From NCBI RefSeq assembly GCF_014655955.1, contig NZ_BNBO01000028.1, forward strand, positions 41,258-105,257: DNA of 64,000 bases. The letters are read 5' to 3'. The notes beneath the pieces are model-generated. The model was given only the letters and a program-made list of their open reading frames with translations, made no database searches and was not told where the DNA came from. This DNA is from Kitasatospora indigofera (GTDB lineage: Bacteria > Actinomycetota > Actinomycetes > Streptomycetales > Streptomycetaceae). Below are positions 50,125 to 59,400 of the stretch, in pieces. Within the stretch, counting starts at the first letter, position 1. Each line of letters opens with the position of its first letter. Both the position numbers and the translations under genes were made by a program.

Positions 50125-51369
50125 TCAGCGGCCCAGGTCCTGGAGGACCTCGCGTGCCGCCCTCGTCCCGGAGGCCATCGCCCCCTGCAGCGAGCCGGTC
50201 GCCCGATGGTCCCCGCACACGTAGCGCCCCGCGCCGAACCGGCTGGAGCGGATCAGCGGCCATGGCGCCGGCATCGCCGGCAGCGCCTCCCGCACGGTGT
50301 ACGAGGCGAGATGCTCCCAGCCGGAGGTGTCCGTCCCGTGGAGCCCGGCCAGCACCGACCGCACCTCCGCCTCCTGGCCGTCCGCTCCCTCGCCCAGCAC
50401 CGAGGTGGAGACCAGCGCGCGGCCGTCCGTCGCGTACCCGGGTGCGACCTCGCTGAGCACCACCGTGTTCAGCACCCGCCGCGCCGAGTCCACCAGCAGG
50501 GTCGGTTCGGCCAGCGGTGGCGCCGGGGCCGCGTGGTACAGCGTGGTCACCGTGCGGGTGGCGGGCACCGCCAGGCCCGGCAGCAGCGCGGCGGCCGCCC
50601 CCGGACCGGTCGCCACCACCACGGCCCGGGCCGGCAGTTCGGTGCCGTCGGCGAGCGCCGCCCCGGCGGCCGTCAGCTCCCGGACCGGCGCGCCCAGCCG
50701 CAGCACCCCGGCCGGCAGGCCCGCCGCGAGCTGCTCCGGCACGGCGCCGATGCCGGCGTCCGGCAGGCAGAGGGTGCCGCGCAGCATGCTGCGCCAGACC
50801 AGGTGGAAGTAGCGCGCGGAGGTCTCCAGCTCGTCCTCCAGGAAGACGCCGGACAGGAACGGGCGGAGGAAGTCCTCCACCAGCGCGGACGAGACCCCCG
50901 CCGTCGCGAGGGCCGTTCGGGTGGAGGTGTCCCGGCCGCGGCGCAGCACGGCGGGCGGGAGTAGCCCGTCGCGGGCGGCGAGCAGCCCGAGGGCGGCGAT
51001 GTCCCGCCCGGAGCCGAGCCGCCCCGGCAGCAGGTCCGCGGCGGCCCCGGGGCGCCGGGTGGGATCGGTGAACCGCAGCCGGCCGCGCGGGGTCTGCACC
51101 AGCACGCCCGGGGTGAACGGCCGCAGGCGCAGCTCGCGCAGCCGGAGCCGCCGTTTCACCTGCGGGTACGAGGTGTTGAACACCTGGAAGCCGCGGTCCA
51201 GCAGGAACCCGCCGCGCCGGTCGGTGCGCACCCGGCCCCCGACCGCCTCGGCCTGCTCCACCAGCAGCACGTCCAGGCCGGCCGCCCGCAGGTCGAGGGC
51301 GCAGGCCAGGCCGGACGCCCCCGCGCCGACCACCAGGACGTCGTGTTCTCGGGTGCGCTCTGCCGGCAT
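50125..51369 (-). CDS. FAD-dependent oxidoreductase (phytoene-desaturase/amine-oxidase-like)
   Basis: A 414-residue flavoprotein: DVLVVGAGASGLACALDLRAAG and VEQAEAVGGRVRTD form the FAD fold, AVVVATGPG the middle motif, and YVCGDHRATGSLQGAMASG the closing FAD contact. Family members desaturate or oxidise isoprenoids, carotenoids or amines. It lies 77 nt downstream of a LitR/CarH-like gene on the same strand; in S. coelicolor the light regulator gene litR is likewise next to an oxidoreductase gene (litQ), so this may be its counterpart. No carotenoid genes are in the window. Confidence 0.85.
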   Translation of the reverse strand: MPAERTREHDVLVVGAGASGLACALDLRAAGLDVLLVEQAEAVGGRVRTDRRGGFLLDRGFQVFNTSYPQVKRRLRLRELRLRPFTPGVLVQTPRGRLRFTDPTRRPGAAADLLPGRLGSGRDIAALGLLAARDGLLPPAVLRRGRDTSTRTALATAGVSSALVEDFLRPFLSGVFLEDELETSARYFHLVWRSMLRGTLCLPDAGIGAVPEQLAAGLPAGVLRLGAPVRELTAAGAALADGTELPARAVVVATGPGAAAALLPGLAVPATRTVTTLYHAAPAPPLAEPTLLVDSARRVLNTVVLSEVAPGYATDGRALVSTSVLGEGADGQEAEVRSVLAGLHGTDTSGWEHLASYTVREALPAMPAPWPLIRSSRFGAGRYVCGDHRATGSLQGAMASGTRAAREVLQDLGR

Positions 51370-51446
51370 CTCGCGCCGCCTCTCGGGTGACCTGCTGTCA
51401 GGGATCCGGCACCGACCCTAGGGCCTGACCGGCCGTCGGGCCGGGA

Positions 51447-52676
51447 TCAGCGCGCCGGGCCGGGCGGCTCCAGTTCGCCCACCGCCTGGCTGAGCGAGTG
51501 CAGCCGGGCCACCCCGGGCGGCAGGTCACGGCCGGTCCAGCCCGGCCCGGCGGCGTAGAGGGCGGCGTGCTGGCGGGCGCCGGGCGGGCCCCACCGGGCG
51601 GTGCTCAGCGCGGCCAGGCCGCGGGGGTCGGCGCTCGACCGGCTCTGGCTCCACAGCACGACCGCGGCCGGCCCGGTGCGCAGGACCGCGGCGGTCAGCC
51701 CCACCGTCGGCACGCCCGCGCCGAACAGCCGTACCGGGACGCGGCGTTCGGTCAGGGCGGCGGCGAGCGCCTGCAACGGCAGCACGTGCATCTCCTCCGG
51801 CGCGGCGGCCAGCAGGACGGCCCGCCGGCCCGGGTGCTCCGGCGGGGTGTCCGGGCCGACCCGTTGCAGGGCGCGGCCGATCGCGCAGGACAGCAGGTGC
51901 TCCACCTCGACGTACCGGCCCCCGGACACCGCCCACTTGGCGCCGACGGCGCGCAGCACCGGGGCGGCCAGCTCCTCCCAGGTGGCCACCACCCCGTGGG
52001 TGGCGAAGCCGGCCGTCAGCAGTTCGTGCATCGCCGGGTCGTCGAGCCGGACGGCGGCCCGGGCGAGCCCCCGGCAGAGCGCGCCGGCCGGGCCGACGGG
52101 CAGGGTGTGGCCGCCGCCGACCCGGCCGGCCGGCCGGTCCTCGGCGGGGGCGTCGCCGGCGCGGACGGGTGGTGATGTGGCGGGTGCGGGTGCGGGTGCG
52201 GGTGCGGGTGCCGGTGCGGCGGGTGGCGGGGCGGCGGGTGCCGCGGCCGCGCCACCGGCCGGGTCCGTCGGCGCGGGCGGTCGGTTGCAGACCCGCGCCG
52301 CCTCGGCCGGGGGCAGGCCCTGGGCGGTCAGGTGGCACATGGTTTCGAGCCGCTCGACGTCCGGCGGGAGGTACCGGCGGTGGTGGCCCGGACTGTGCCG
52401 GTCGGGACCGATCCCGTAGCGGCGCTCCCAGCTGCGGATGGTCGTGGGCGAGACACCGAGCCGGCGGGCGAGCGCACCCGTGGTGATCCCGGCGTCCTCC
52501 TGGGCGGCCGTGCCGTCCTGGACAGCGACGTCCTGGACCGTCGGGTCCTGGACGGCCGGGGTCCGGACGGCCGGGTCCTTGTCCGGGCCCGGCAGGTCCG
52601 CCGGGACCGCGGGCGGGGCGGCCGCCGGCCGCGTGGCCGCGCCCGGTCCGCCGTGCTGGGACAACGGTCTCGGCAT
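51447..52676 (-). CDS. MerR-family regulator with cobalamin-binding-like domain (LitR/CarH-like)
   Basis: A 409-residue protein. The MerR helix-turn-helix is at about 62-130 (ITTGALARRLGVSPTTIRSW, RRYLPPDVERLE). A Pro/Ala linker, encoded by GGTGCG repeats at 52182-52218, leads to a four-helix bundle and a B12-type Rossmann domain. WAVSGGRYVEVEHLLS resembles the W-x9-EH cap of light sensors, but with one extra residue; APEEMHVLP keeps the cobalt-ligand His of ExHxxG, with Pro for Gly. It may thus bind adenosyl-B12 and respond to light, or may have lost this. ATG 52676 follows GGAGG. It precedes a FAD oxidoreductase, its likely operon partner. Confidence 0.85.
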   Translation of the reverse strand: MPRPLSQHGGPGAATRPAAAPPAVPADLPGPDKDPAVRTPAVQDPTVQDVAVQDGTAAQEDAGITTGALARRLGVSPTTIRSWERRYGIGPDRHSPGHHRRYLPPDVERLETMCHLTAQGLPPAEAARVCNRPPAPTDPAGGAAAAPAAPPPAAPAPAPAPAPAPATSPPVRAGDAPAEDRPAGRVGGGHTLPVGPAGALCRGLARAAVRLDDPAMHELLTAGFATHGVVATWEELAAPVLRAVGAKWAVSGGRYVEVEHLLSCAIGRALQRVGPDTPPEHPGRRAVLLAAAPEEMHVLPLQALAAALTERRVPVRLFGAGVPTVGLTAAVLRTGPAAVVLWSQSRSSADPRGLAALSTARWGPPGARQHAALYAAGPGWTGRDLPPGVARLHSLSQAVGELEPPGPAR

Positions 52677-52983
52677 CCGGACCTCCAGGGCCGCTCGGGC
52701 ACCGCCCCGCCGGCCCTGGCCGCTCGGTGCGGCCCGGACCGCTGCGGGATCGATGCGACGTCCCCTCCACGATGCGCCGGAATCCCGCGCGATCCAAAAC
52801 GGCGACGGGGCGTGTTGACCCGGGCCCGGTGTGTGGGCTAGGCCGTGTCTGACAATTCGCGCCCGGCGGGAATTGTCAGACACGGCCTAGGCCCCGGCCC
52901 GCGTGCCGGGCGGGCCGCGCCGCCGGCGGCACGACCTTGCCGCGCCTGTGCGACGGCCGGTCACCCGCGCCCCCGCGCGGCCG
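52677..52983. other. Intergenic region carrying a 53-bp inverted-repeat element
   Basis: This 307-base space between two minus-strand genes holds the inverted repeat at 52838-52890 and, nearer the regulator gene, its presumed promoter. No -35/-10 pair is obvious, and no other gene is seen. Confidence 0.6.
52838..52890. mobile_element. Tiny inverted-repeat element flanked by CTAG (MITE or IS-end remnant)
   Basis: The 17-base arm GCCGTGTCTGACAATTC (52842-52858) and its perfect reverse complement (52870-52886) are separated by 11 bases (GCGCCCGGCGG). CTAG stands on both outer sides (52838-52841 and 52887-52890). IS5-group elements have ends of this sort and duplicate a 4-bp YTAR target, so this looks like a 45-bp non-autonomous element with its target duplication. 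Because CTAG is itself a palindrome, the whole is a 21-bp perfect hairpin and could also end transcription. Confidence 0.6.
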
Positions 52984-53622
52984 TCAGTGGCCGCCCCGGG
53001 GTTCGTTGCAACCACCCTCCAGGTACGGGCCGTGCGCCTCGATCCGCGGGGTGGCCGCCAGCGTCCCGGTCAGGCAGGGGCCGGCCCCCGGGATCCACAG
53101 CGAGAAGCCGACCGTGCCGCCCGAGCTGTGCACCTCGCCGCCCTGCGTGGGATAGCCCAGCCGTTCGAGCTCCGCCCGCAGCTCGGCCTCGCCGAGGGTG
53201 GCGGCCCGGCCGGTGGCCCGGAGCGCCGTGGTGATCCGCGCCGCATGGGCGTCGCCACGGCATCGGGACTGCGGGGTCAGCTCCACGGTCTGTTTGTAGG
53301 CTTGGTTCTCGGCGTACTTCCTTGCCGAGGGGTCGTCCAGGGCTCCGTCCGGGACGCCGGCGGAGGCCGACGGGGACGGCGCCCGGGCCGTGCCGGCGTC
53401 CGCGCAGCGGGCCGCGACCTCCGGGAACAGCGCGTCCTCCTGCGCCTGCAGTTCCGCCACGCCGGGCGGTGTGGTGGCCGTGGCCGGAGCCTTCGCCCCG
53501 GCGGCGGCGCCCGACGGGCCGGAGCCCACGTCGCTCGCACTCCGCTCGCCGCAGCCTGCCAGCAGCAGGACGGCCGTCGCCACGGCCACCCCCGCCGTCG
53601 CGATGAACCCTTGACGCCTCAC
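52984..53622 (-). CDS. Secreted lipoprotein of unknown function
   Basis: A 212-residue protein with a lipoprotein signal: two Arg, a hydrophobic stretch and the lipobox LLLAGC with Cys24 as the lipid anchor. A Ser/Ala/Gly-rich linker leads to a folded C-terminal part with TLGEAELRAELERLGYPT, and two Cys (CLTG, GGCNEPRG) near the end. I recognise no family. GTG 53622 with AGGGGGTG upstream puts the signal at the N-terminus. No gene adjoins closely. Confidence 0.75.
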   Translation of the reverse strand: MRRQGFIATAGVAVATAVLLLAGCGERSASDVGSGPSGAAAGAKAPATATTPPGVAELQAQEDALFPEVAARCADAGTARAPSPSASAGVPDGALDDPSARKYAENQAYKQTVELTPQSRCRGDAHAARITTALRATGRAATLGEAELRAELERLGYPTQGGEVHSSGGTVGFSLWIPGAGPCLTGTLAATPRIEAHGPYLEGGCNEPRGGH

Positions 53623-53764
53623 CGGTACACCCCCTGCTCCGCGCCCGTCGGGCGCGCCCCTGCCCGTCCGTGTGCGTACGGGCGAACACATTCTTGCCCA
53701 CCGCGGCCGGGGACGGGCCCGGGGGAGGCCCGTCGCCCCGGTCGCCGGACCGCCCCGGAGCCGG

Positions 53765-54433
53765 CTACCACCGGGTGAAGTCCTCGGACAGCTCCCCGGC
53801 GAGGTGGTTCCGGGCGTGGGCGCGCATCCGGGCGGCGTAGCGCGCGTCCCCCGCGGCCGCGGAGTAGCCCTCGCCCGTCACGGTGATCACCCCGGCCGTG
53901 TCGGCGAGGTAGACGTCCAGGCCGGGGTACATCAGCTCGATGCACGGCAGGTCGTCGATGTCGAGGGCGAGGACGGGGTGTTCGCCGCACCCGTCCGGCT
54001 CCCCGACGGCCAGTACCCGGCGGGAGTCGGAGCCGCCGGGCAGCAGGAAGCACTCCGCGAAACGCTCCGACAGCGGGTCGAAGGTCTGGCCCCAGCCGTC
54101 GCCGAACTCGGCGCGGGCGATCTCGCCCAGGGGGCGCGGGGTGAGCACCAGGCCGCCGTCGGCGCCGTCCGCCGGGCCGAACCAGCCGGAGCGGCGCAGG
54201 AATCCGCTGTCGAACGCCAGCCAGCGGCGCAGGCTGGGCGAGAGGGCCCGCCCGCCCGGGAGGGTGAGCGAGGCCAGCGCCGCGGTGGGCACGGGCCGCG
54301 CCCGCCCCTCCACCAGCCAGGGCCCCGCGAACCGGTTGTGGTCGAGGACGAGCCGGAGCGGGTCGGCCTCGACGGAGCTGATGGCGCGTTCGGTGAGTGC
54401 CACGCCGTGGTCGGCGGAGGTGGACGAGGTCAT
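53765..54433 (-). CDS. SUKH-type (SMI1/KNR4-like) immunity-family protein
   Basis: A 222-residue protein. LPGGRALSPSLRRWLAFDSGFL, then TPRPLGEIARAEFGDGWGQTFD and AECFLLPGGSDSRRVLAVGEPD match the SUKH superfamily pattern of a central sheet with acidic loops; ALDIDDLPCIELMYPGLDVYLAD follows. Many SUKH proteins neutralise nuclease toxins. No toxin is adjacent. ATG 54433 follows GAAGGACG. Confidence 0.75.
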   Translation of the reverse strand: MTSSTSADHGVALTERAISSVEADPLRLVLDHNRFAGPWLVEGRARPVPTAALASLTLPGGRALSPSLRRWLAFDSGFLRRSGWFGPADGADGGLVLTPRPLGEIARAEFGDGWGQTFDPLSERFAECFLLPGGSDSRRVLAVGEPDGCGEHPVLALDIDDLPCIELMYPGLDVYLADTAGVITVTGEGYSAAAGDARYAARMRAHARNHLAGELSEDFTRW

Positions 54434-54670
54434 CGGTCCGGGCGTCCTTCGGTGCGGGCCTTCGGGCGGGTCGGTCCGCACGACCCTACGACCCGCCACC
54501 GACACTCCGTCACGCGCCGGTCCGCGCAACGGACGAGAGGGGATCCCTCGGCCGGGCCCCGCGACCCGCCGGGCCCCACGAATCCGGCCGGGCCCGGAAC
54601 CGGGTGGGCGCCGGCCCGCCGCGCACCTCCCGGGGGAGGGACGCCCGGCGGACCGGCGCCGGCCGGCCGG

Positions 54671-55453
54671 TCAGAGCGGGAGCAGCTCCGGGCGCTTGGC
54701 CTCGACGTGGTCGCCGGAGGACTCGCCGCGCAGCCGGCGGCCGACCCAGGGCAGCAGGTAGCTGCGGGCCCACTGGATGTTCTCCCGGCGGAGCTCCGCC
54801 GGCGAGGGGACGTGCCGCGCGGGCCAGGGTGCGTCCGGATCCTGCTCGACCGGGATGCCGAGGGCGCGGGCGGCGAGCAGGGCGACCCGCTGGTGGCCCT
54901 CGGGGGAGAGGTGCAGCCGGTCGTCGCTCCAGGCCCGGCGGTCGTGCACGGCCCGCAGGGACCACAGGTCGGCCACGGCGCAGCCGTTCCGGTCGGCGAT
55001 CGCCCGCAGATGGCCGTTGTAGGTGGCGATCCGCCCGCGCAGGTGCTTGAGCACCGGCACCCCGCGGGTGTCGAAGCCGGTGCAGATCAGCACCGTGCCT
55101 GCCGCCTCGCGGAGTTCGAGGACGGCGGCCTCGAAGCGCTCGGCCACCTCGTCCGGGTCGCTGCCGGGCCGCAGGATGTCGTTGCCGCCGGCGCAGAAGG
55201 TGACCAGGTCGGGCCCGGTCCGCCGGACCTGGGGCACCTGTTCGGCGACGATCTGGTCGAGCAGTCTGCCGCGGACGGCGAGATTGGCGTAGCGGAAGTC
55301 GCCGTCCGGGCGGCGCTCGGCGAGCAGCCCGGCGAGCCGGTCGGCCCAGCCGGCGAAGACGCCGTCCGGTCCCGGGTCGTCCAGGCCCTCGGTGAAGCTG
55401 TCGCCGAGGGCGGCGTACGAACGAAGGTCAAGTGTCTCCTGGTGGTCGGCCAT
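54671..55453 (-). CDS. SGNH/GDSL hydrolase
   Basis: A 260-residue esterase-type enzyme with all four SGNH blocks: YAALGDSFTEGLDD (nucleophile Ser), NLAVRGR, CAGGNDILRP, and SDDRLHLSPEGH (Asp and His). No signal peptide is present, so it is probably intracellular. The tail ends in PELLPL. No ribosome site precedes ATG 55453; an AAGTAT box 8 nt upstream may be the -10 of a leaderless message. A palindromic operator lies about 30 nt upstream. Confidence 0.92.
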   Translation of the reverse strand: MADHQETLDLRSYAALGDSFTEGLDDPGPDGVFAGWADRLAGLLAERRPDGDFRYANLAVRGRLLDQIVAEQVPQVRRTGPDLVTFCAGGNDILRPGSDPDEVAERFEAAVLELREAAGTVLICTGFDTRGVPVLKHLRGRIATYNGHLRAIADRNGCAVADLWSLRAVHDRRAWSDDRLHLSPEGHQRVALLAARALGIPVEQDPDAPWPARHVPSPAELRRENIQWARSYLLPWVGRRLRGESSGDHVEAKRPELLPL

Positions 55454-55481
55454 GGAAGGAGATACTTCACTGTCTCAAGTA

Positions 55482-55499
55482 ACCTACGCCACCGTAGGT
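55482..55499. promoter_or_regulatory. Operator ACCTACG-ccac-CGTAGGT upstream of the SGNH hydrolase
   Basis: A perfect 7-bp inverted repeat in a relatively AT-rich patch that must hold the hydrolase promoter. Its form fits a TetR-type repressor site. No TetR gene is adjacent. Confidence 0.65.
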
Positions 55500-55561
55500 G
55501 CCCGGTCGCGGTGCGTGAGATTGGCCACTGCCGGGCGGTGGGCCGGTGCGGGACGGCGGCC

Positions 55562-55682
55562 GGCGGATGGGGCGGGCCGGTGCTGGACGGTCGTGGCGGG
55601 TGGCGGGTGGCGGGTGGCGGGTGGCGGGTGGCGGATGGGGCGGGCCGGTGCTGGACGGTCGTGGCGGGTGGCGGGTGGCGGT
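55562..55682. repeat. Heptanucleotide TGGCGGG tract within a 52-bp direct repeat
   Basis: A 52-base segment at 55562-55613 recurs at 55630-55681. Between and within the copies TGGCGGG is repeated five times in a row from 55594, then in part again from 55662. The tract lies in the gap between the SGNH gene promoter and the next gene's stop. It probably varies in length. Confidence 0.9.
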
Positions 55683-55753
55683 CGGTCGTCAGGGTCGTCA
55701 GGGTCGGCCGTCGAGGTCGGCGGTCGGGGGTCGTGGTTCGGCGGCGCCCGGCC

Positions 55754-56467
55754 TCAGTGTCGGTGATGGTTGTCCGGCTGGGCCGGGTCGCCGGGATGCT
55801 CCAGGCCGGGGACGAGCTCCAGCCGCCGGGCCCGGGCCGCGTCCAGCCAGCGGACGAAGGCGAGGCGCCGGGCCGCCTCGGCCGGCCGGCCGGGGGCCGG
55901 GCCGGCGGCCGGCTCCTGGACGGGCGCCGCGACCAGCCTCGCCGTCCAGCCGCGGACGGTGACCCGGTCGCCCGCGGGTGCCGCCCGCAGGGCCGCCGCC
56001 AAGTCCCGCGGCAGGCTGTCGGGGTGGGCGTCGAACTCCCCGTCGGGCGTGCTGAGCCGCCAGGACGGACCGGCCGGTCCCGGGGCGGCGGGCTCCCCGG
56101 GGCCGGCCGTCACCCCGGCCGTCACGGCCAGGTACACCGCGCGGACGGCCGCGTTGCCCTCGTACGCGGCGGCGGTGATGGAGCCGAGTTCGACGGCGGC
56201 GCGCTGGTCCAGCCGGGCGGGCGGGGCGGCCGGTACGTCCAGCCCGCGGTCGGCCGCCTCGGCCTCGCAGAGCCGTTCGGTGAGCAGGACCTGCGCGACC
56301 CAGCGGGTCAGCTGCCGGTCCTCCGCGCTGCTGGCGAGCGGCAGGGCGGAGGAGCGCGGGCCGGCCCGCATGGCCGCGAGCCTGCGGTCGAGCTCCGTCC
56401 GGGGCAGCGGCCGGCCGTCCAGCAGGCCCAGCACCCCCGTAGGCCGTTCATCATGACGGTGCGTCAT
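55754..56467 (-). CDS. Hypothetical protein coupled to the GH38 gene
   Basis: A 237-residue protein. The helical segment TRWVAQVLLTERLCEAEAAD and the following 'LDQRAAVELGSITAAAYEGN' recall the N-terminal part of SurA/PrsA-type foldases, but no isomerase domain or signal peptide is seen, so this is only a resemblance. The C-terminus is Pro/His-rich. ATG 56467 overlaps the GH38 stop as TGATG, so the two are translated together; the role may be linked to the mannosidase. Family not recognised with confidence. Confidence 0.75.
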   Translation of the reverse strand: MTHRHDERPTGVLGLLDGRPLPRTELDRRLAAMRAGPRSSALPLASSAEDRQLTRWVAQVLLTERLCEAEAADRGLDVPAAPPARLDQRAAVELGSITAAAYEGNAAVRAVYLAVTAGVTAGPGEPAAPGPAGPSWRLSTPDGEFDAHPDSLPRDLAAALRAAPAGDRVTVRGWTARLVAAPVQEPAAGPAPGRPAEAARRLAFVRWLDAARARRLELVPGLEHPGDPAQPDNHHRH

Positions 56468-59400
56468 CAGGTCACCACCAGTTCCACGGTGGGCGCGTAC
56501 TGGCAGCGCCCGAACCACATCACCTTGGTCAGCGCCCAGGCCCGGACGGGCTCGGCGTCGGCCGGCGGGGCCACCTCGAAGCGGAGGGTCCGGGTGGCGC
56601 CCGCGGCCAGGGTGAAGCCCCGGACCGGGTCACGGACCGCCTCCCAGGTGCCCCAGGGCGAGACCACCTGCAACTCGCCGCGGATCTCGCCCCTGGTGCG
56701 GTTGCCGAGCACCACCCCGAGGTCGGCGCGGCCGCCGGGGGCGACCCGGACGGCGGTCGTCAGGGACTCCACCGAGAGCCCGGTGTCCCGCCCGGCGGCC
56801 GCCGTGGTCCCGTGGGTGACGTCGCGCCGCCAGAAGCCCTCGTCGGGCTGTCGGTGCAGGGCCGGCTGGTCGCCCACGGCGAGGGTCGCGACGTCCTCGA
56901 TGCACTGCCCCCCGTACTCGATCCGGGCGGCCGCGAAGTACAGGCCGGGCCCGACCCCGGCCGGGGGCGTGAGGGTGACGGGGAAGCGCAGGTGCCCGCC
57001 GGGCGCGAGCCGGTACGGGCGCCGGCCGGTGCTCACCCGCCAGCCCTCCGGCGCGAGCACGGTCGCCGTTCCCTCCGTTTCGGCGTCGCGCAGGTGCGAG
57101 GCGAGCACCACCGAGATCTCGACCGGCTCACCGTCCGTCCGCAGCAGGCCCGGTGAGACACCGACCGACACCGGCAGGTAGCCCATCGGGGCCGGACCGC
57201 GGTTGTGCAGCCAGTACCGGGCGTGCACCGGCTGCGCCACCTCGGCCGTGGGGCCGAGCGGGCCACGGCCCGGGCGCCCGGTGCCTGCCGGCGGCTGCCG
57301 CCGGCCCGCCGGCTCGTCCTCCTCCGCGCGCAGGCCGGCCGCACCGGCCGCCACCGGCACGCCCACCAGGGTCGTCACCGCGGAGCCGGCCAGCGGCACG
57401 CCCCGGGCCGCCCCGGCCTCGTCGATCGCCGGGCCGGTGGGGCGTTCCAGCAGGTCGGCGGGGTGCAGCCGGCCGAACCGCAGGGCTCCGTCGAGCCGTG
57501 CGGTCCGGCCGAGGCCGGTCGACTCCAGCAGGCGCAGGGTGACCCCGGCCGCCGGGTCCGGGTGGGCGGCGCTGCCGTGCGCGACGGGGTTGCCGGCCGG
57601 CTTGAGGGTGCTGAGCAGCACCTCGCGGGCCGGGTGGACCCGCAGGTAGGAGCGGGTCGGCGGGAGCGGCCCGTGCTGCGGGCCCAGCAGCCGGGCGTAC
57701 AGCGGGTGGTTGAACTCCTGCCCCTGCGACGGGAGCCGGAGGGCCCGCCAGTCGCCCTCGCCGGAGACGAGCGCGTAGTGGAAGTCGTGCGTCCAGTGCT
57801 GGAGTTGGAAGGAGGAACCGTCCGGGGCGGTCCGCCTCGGCGGGTCGATCCAGATGCCCGACGGCCAGCCGGTGCACGAGCGCAGCAGGGACAGGTGCAG
57901 GGCCCCGGACGGGTCCACCGCGAAGCCGGGCAGGCCGTAGGTGAGCAGGGCCACCGTCCGGTCGGTGAGCAGCTCACCGGGCGGCACCGGGCCCGGGCAG
58001 CCGGCCGACACCTGGGCGTCGGCGAAGTCGTCCACCAGGGCGTCCAGTTCGCCGTCCAGGACGATCAGCGCCGGGAGCGCCCGCAGGTCGCGCAGGTCCG
58101 CGTTGGGCTGCCAGGCCTCGGTCAGCGGCTTCTCGGCGGGGACCCAGACCCGGCCGTGCCGGGCGAGTTCGGCGGCGTGCGCGGGGCCGGCCCGCTCCAG
58201 CAACTCCCGGGCCGCCGCGTTCTGTTCCGGGCCGCCCAGGACGATCCGGAAGTCCGGCAGGTTGGAGTCGACGTCCAGCCAGCCGTAGCGGGCCCAGCCG
58301 GCCGCCGCGGTGGTCGCCGTGACCCCCACCCGGGCCAGGGCCACCACCAGGTCGCGGGCGCCGGCGGCGGCGTCCAGGTCGCGGACCACGATCTCGGCCA
58401 CGCCCAGCGCGCGTTCGCCGAGCGGCGCGCCGGCCGTGCCGGTGAGCGTGACCCGGGCGGTGGAGCCCAGCCCGAACCAGGTGTTGGCGGGGTTGTCCAA
58501 GGTCCACGGCGCCTCGGCCGCGTCGACGTCGGGCAGGGCGAACCCGCGGCCGACCACGGCCCCGGCCACCTCGCTGACCGGCAGCGCGCCGGGCAGCTCC
58601 AGCGGGAACCGCAGCCTGACCAGCCGGTCCGCGCCGCGCTGGTCGGCCACCCGGGTCCGGCCGTCGATCCGGGCGGCGCCGCGCCAGAGCGTGACGGTCT
58701 GCTCGTACCGGATGCCGTCCACCTCGCCGGCCACCACCAGCCGCTCGCCGAGCGGCCCGGACTCCGCCCGCACGGTGGCCGGCGCCGCCGAGGCACCCGT
58801 GACCGGGCCCTTCGGCAGCAGGTGCCAGGGCCCTTCGCCGAACTCCGGGTGGGCCGGGTACTCCTGGTACACGCGCAGTTCGTTGCCGACCGCGCCCGGG
58901 CGCAGCAACTCCCGCCCGTGCGCCTTCTCCAGGACGCTGACCAGGCCGCCGCCCCGGGCCGGGTCGGCCGTCACCCGGTAGTGCTCGTTCTCGGCCGTGA
59001 GGCCCGGCCGGGCACTCCAGAGCGGCTCGGCGACACCCGGGCGGCCCGGCAGCAGCCGCCAGCTGCGCCAGCCCAGCGCGGGCACGTCCGAGGCCAGGAA
59101 GCGCAGGGTGCCCCGGTCCACCGCGCAGGGCAGCTCGGTGCCCGTGTCGTCCAGCACCCGGCCGCCCCGGAAGCCCGCCGGGAGCCGCACCGCCACCGGG
59201 CCGGACCGGTCGAAGGACAAGGTGTTGGCGACCACCACCGTCGTTCCCTCGCCGGTGCTGTCGACCCGGGACAGCAGGGCGTCGAGCGCGGTGTCCCGGA
59301 CGCCGGCGGCCAGGTCGTGCGCCTCGCGCCAGCCGGCCAGCAGGTCGATGTACACCTGGTCGGACTCCGACCCGGTGATCGCGTCGTGGTGGGCGCCGTA

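Noticed and set aside
52838..52890. Simple rho-independent terminator of the lipoprotein gene
   Set aside because: As a hairpin it could serve the minus-strand lipoprotein gene (stop at 52984), but the flanking CTAG pair and the AT-rich arms, unlike other terminators in this window, fit a transposon end better. Kept as a mobile element with an alternative role.
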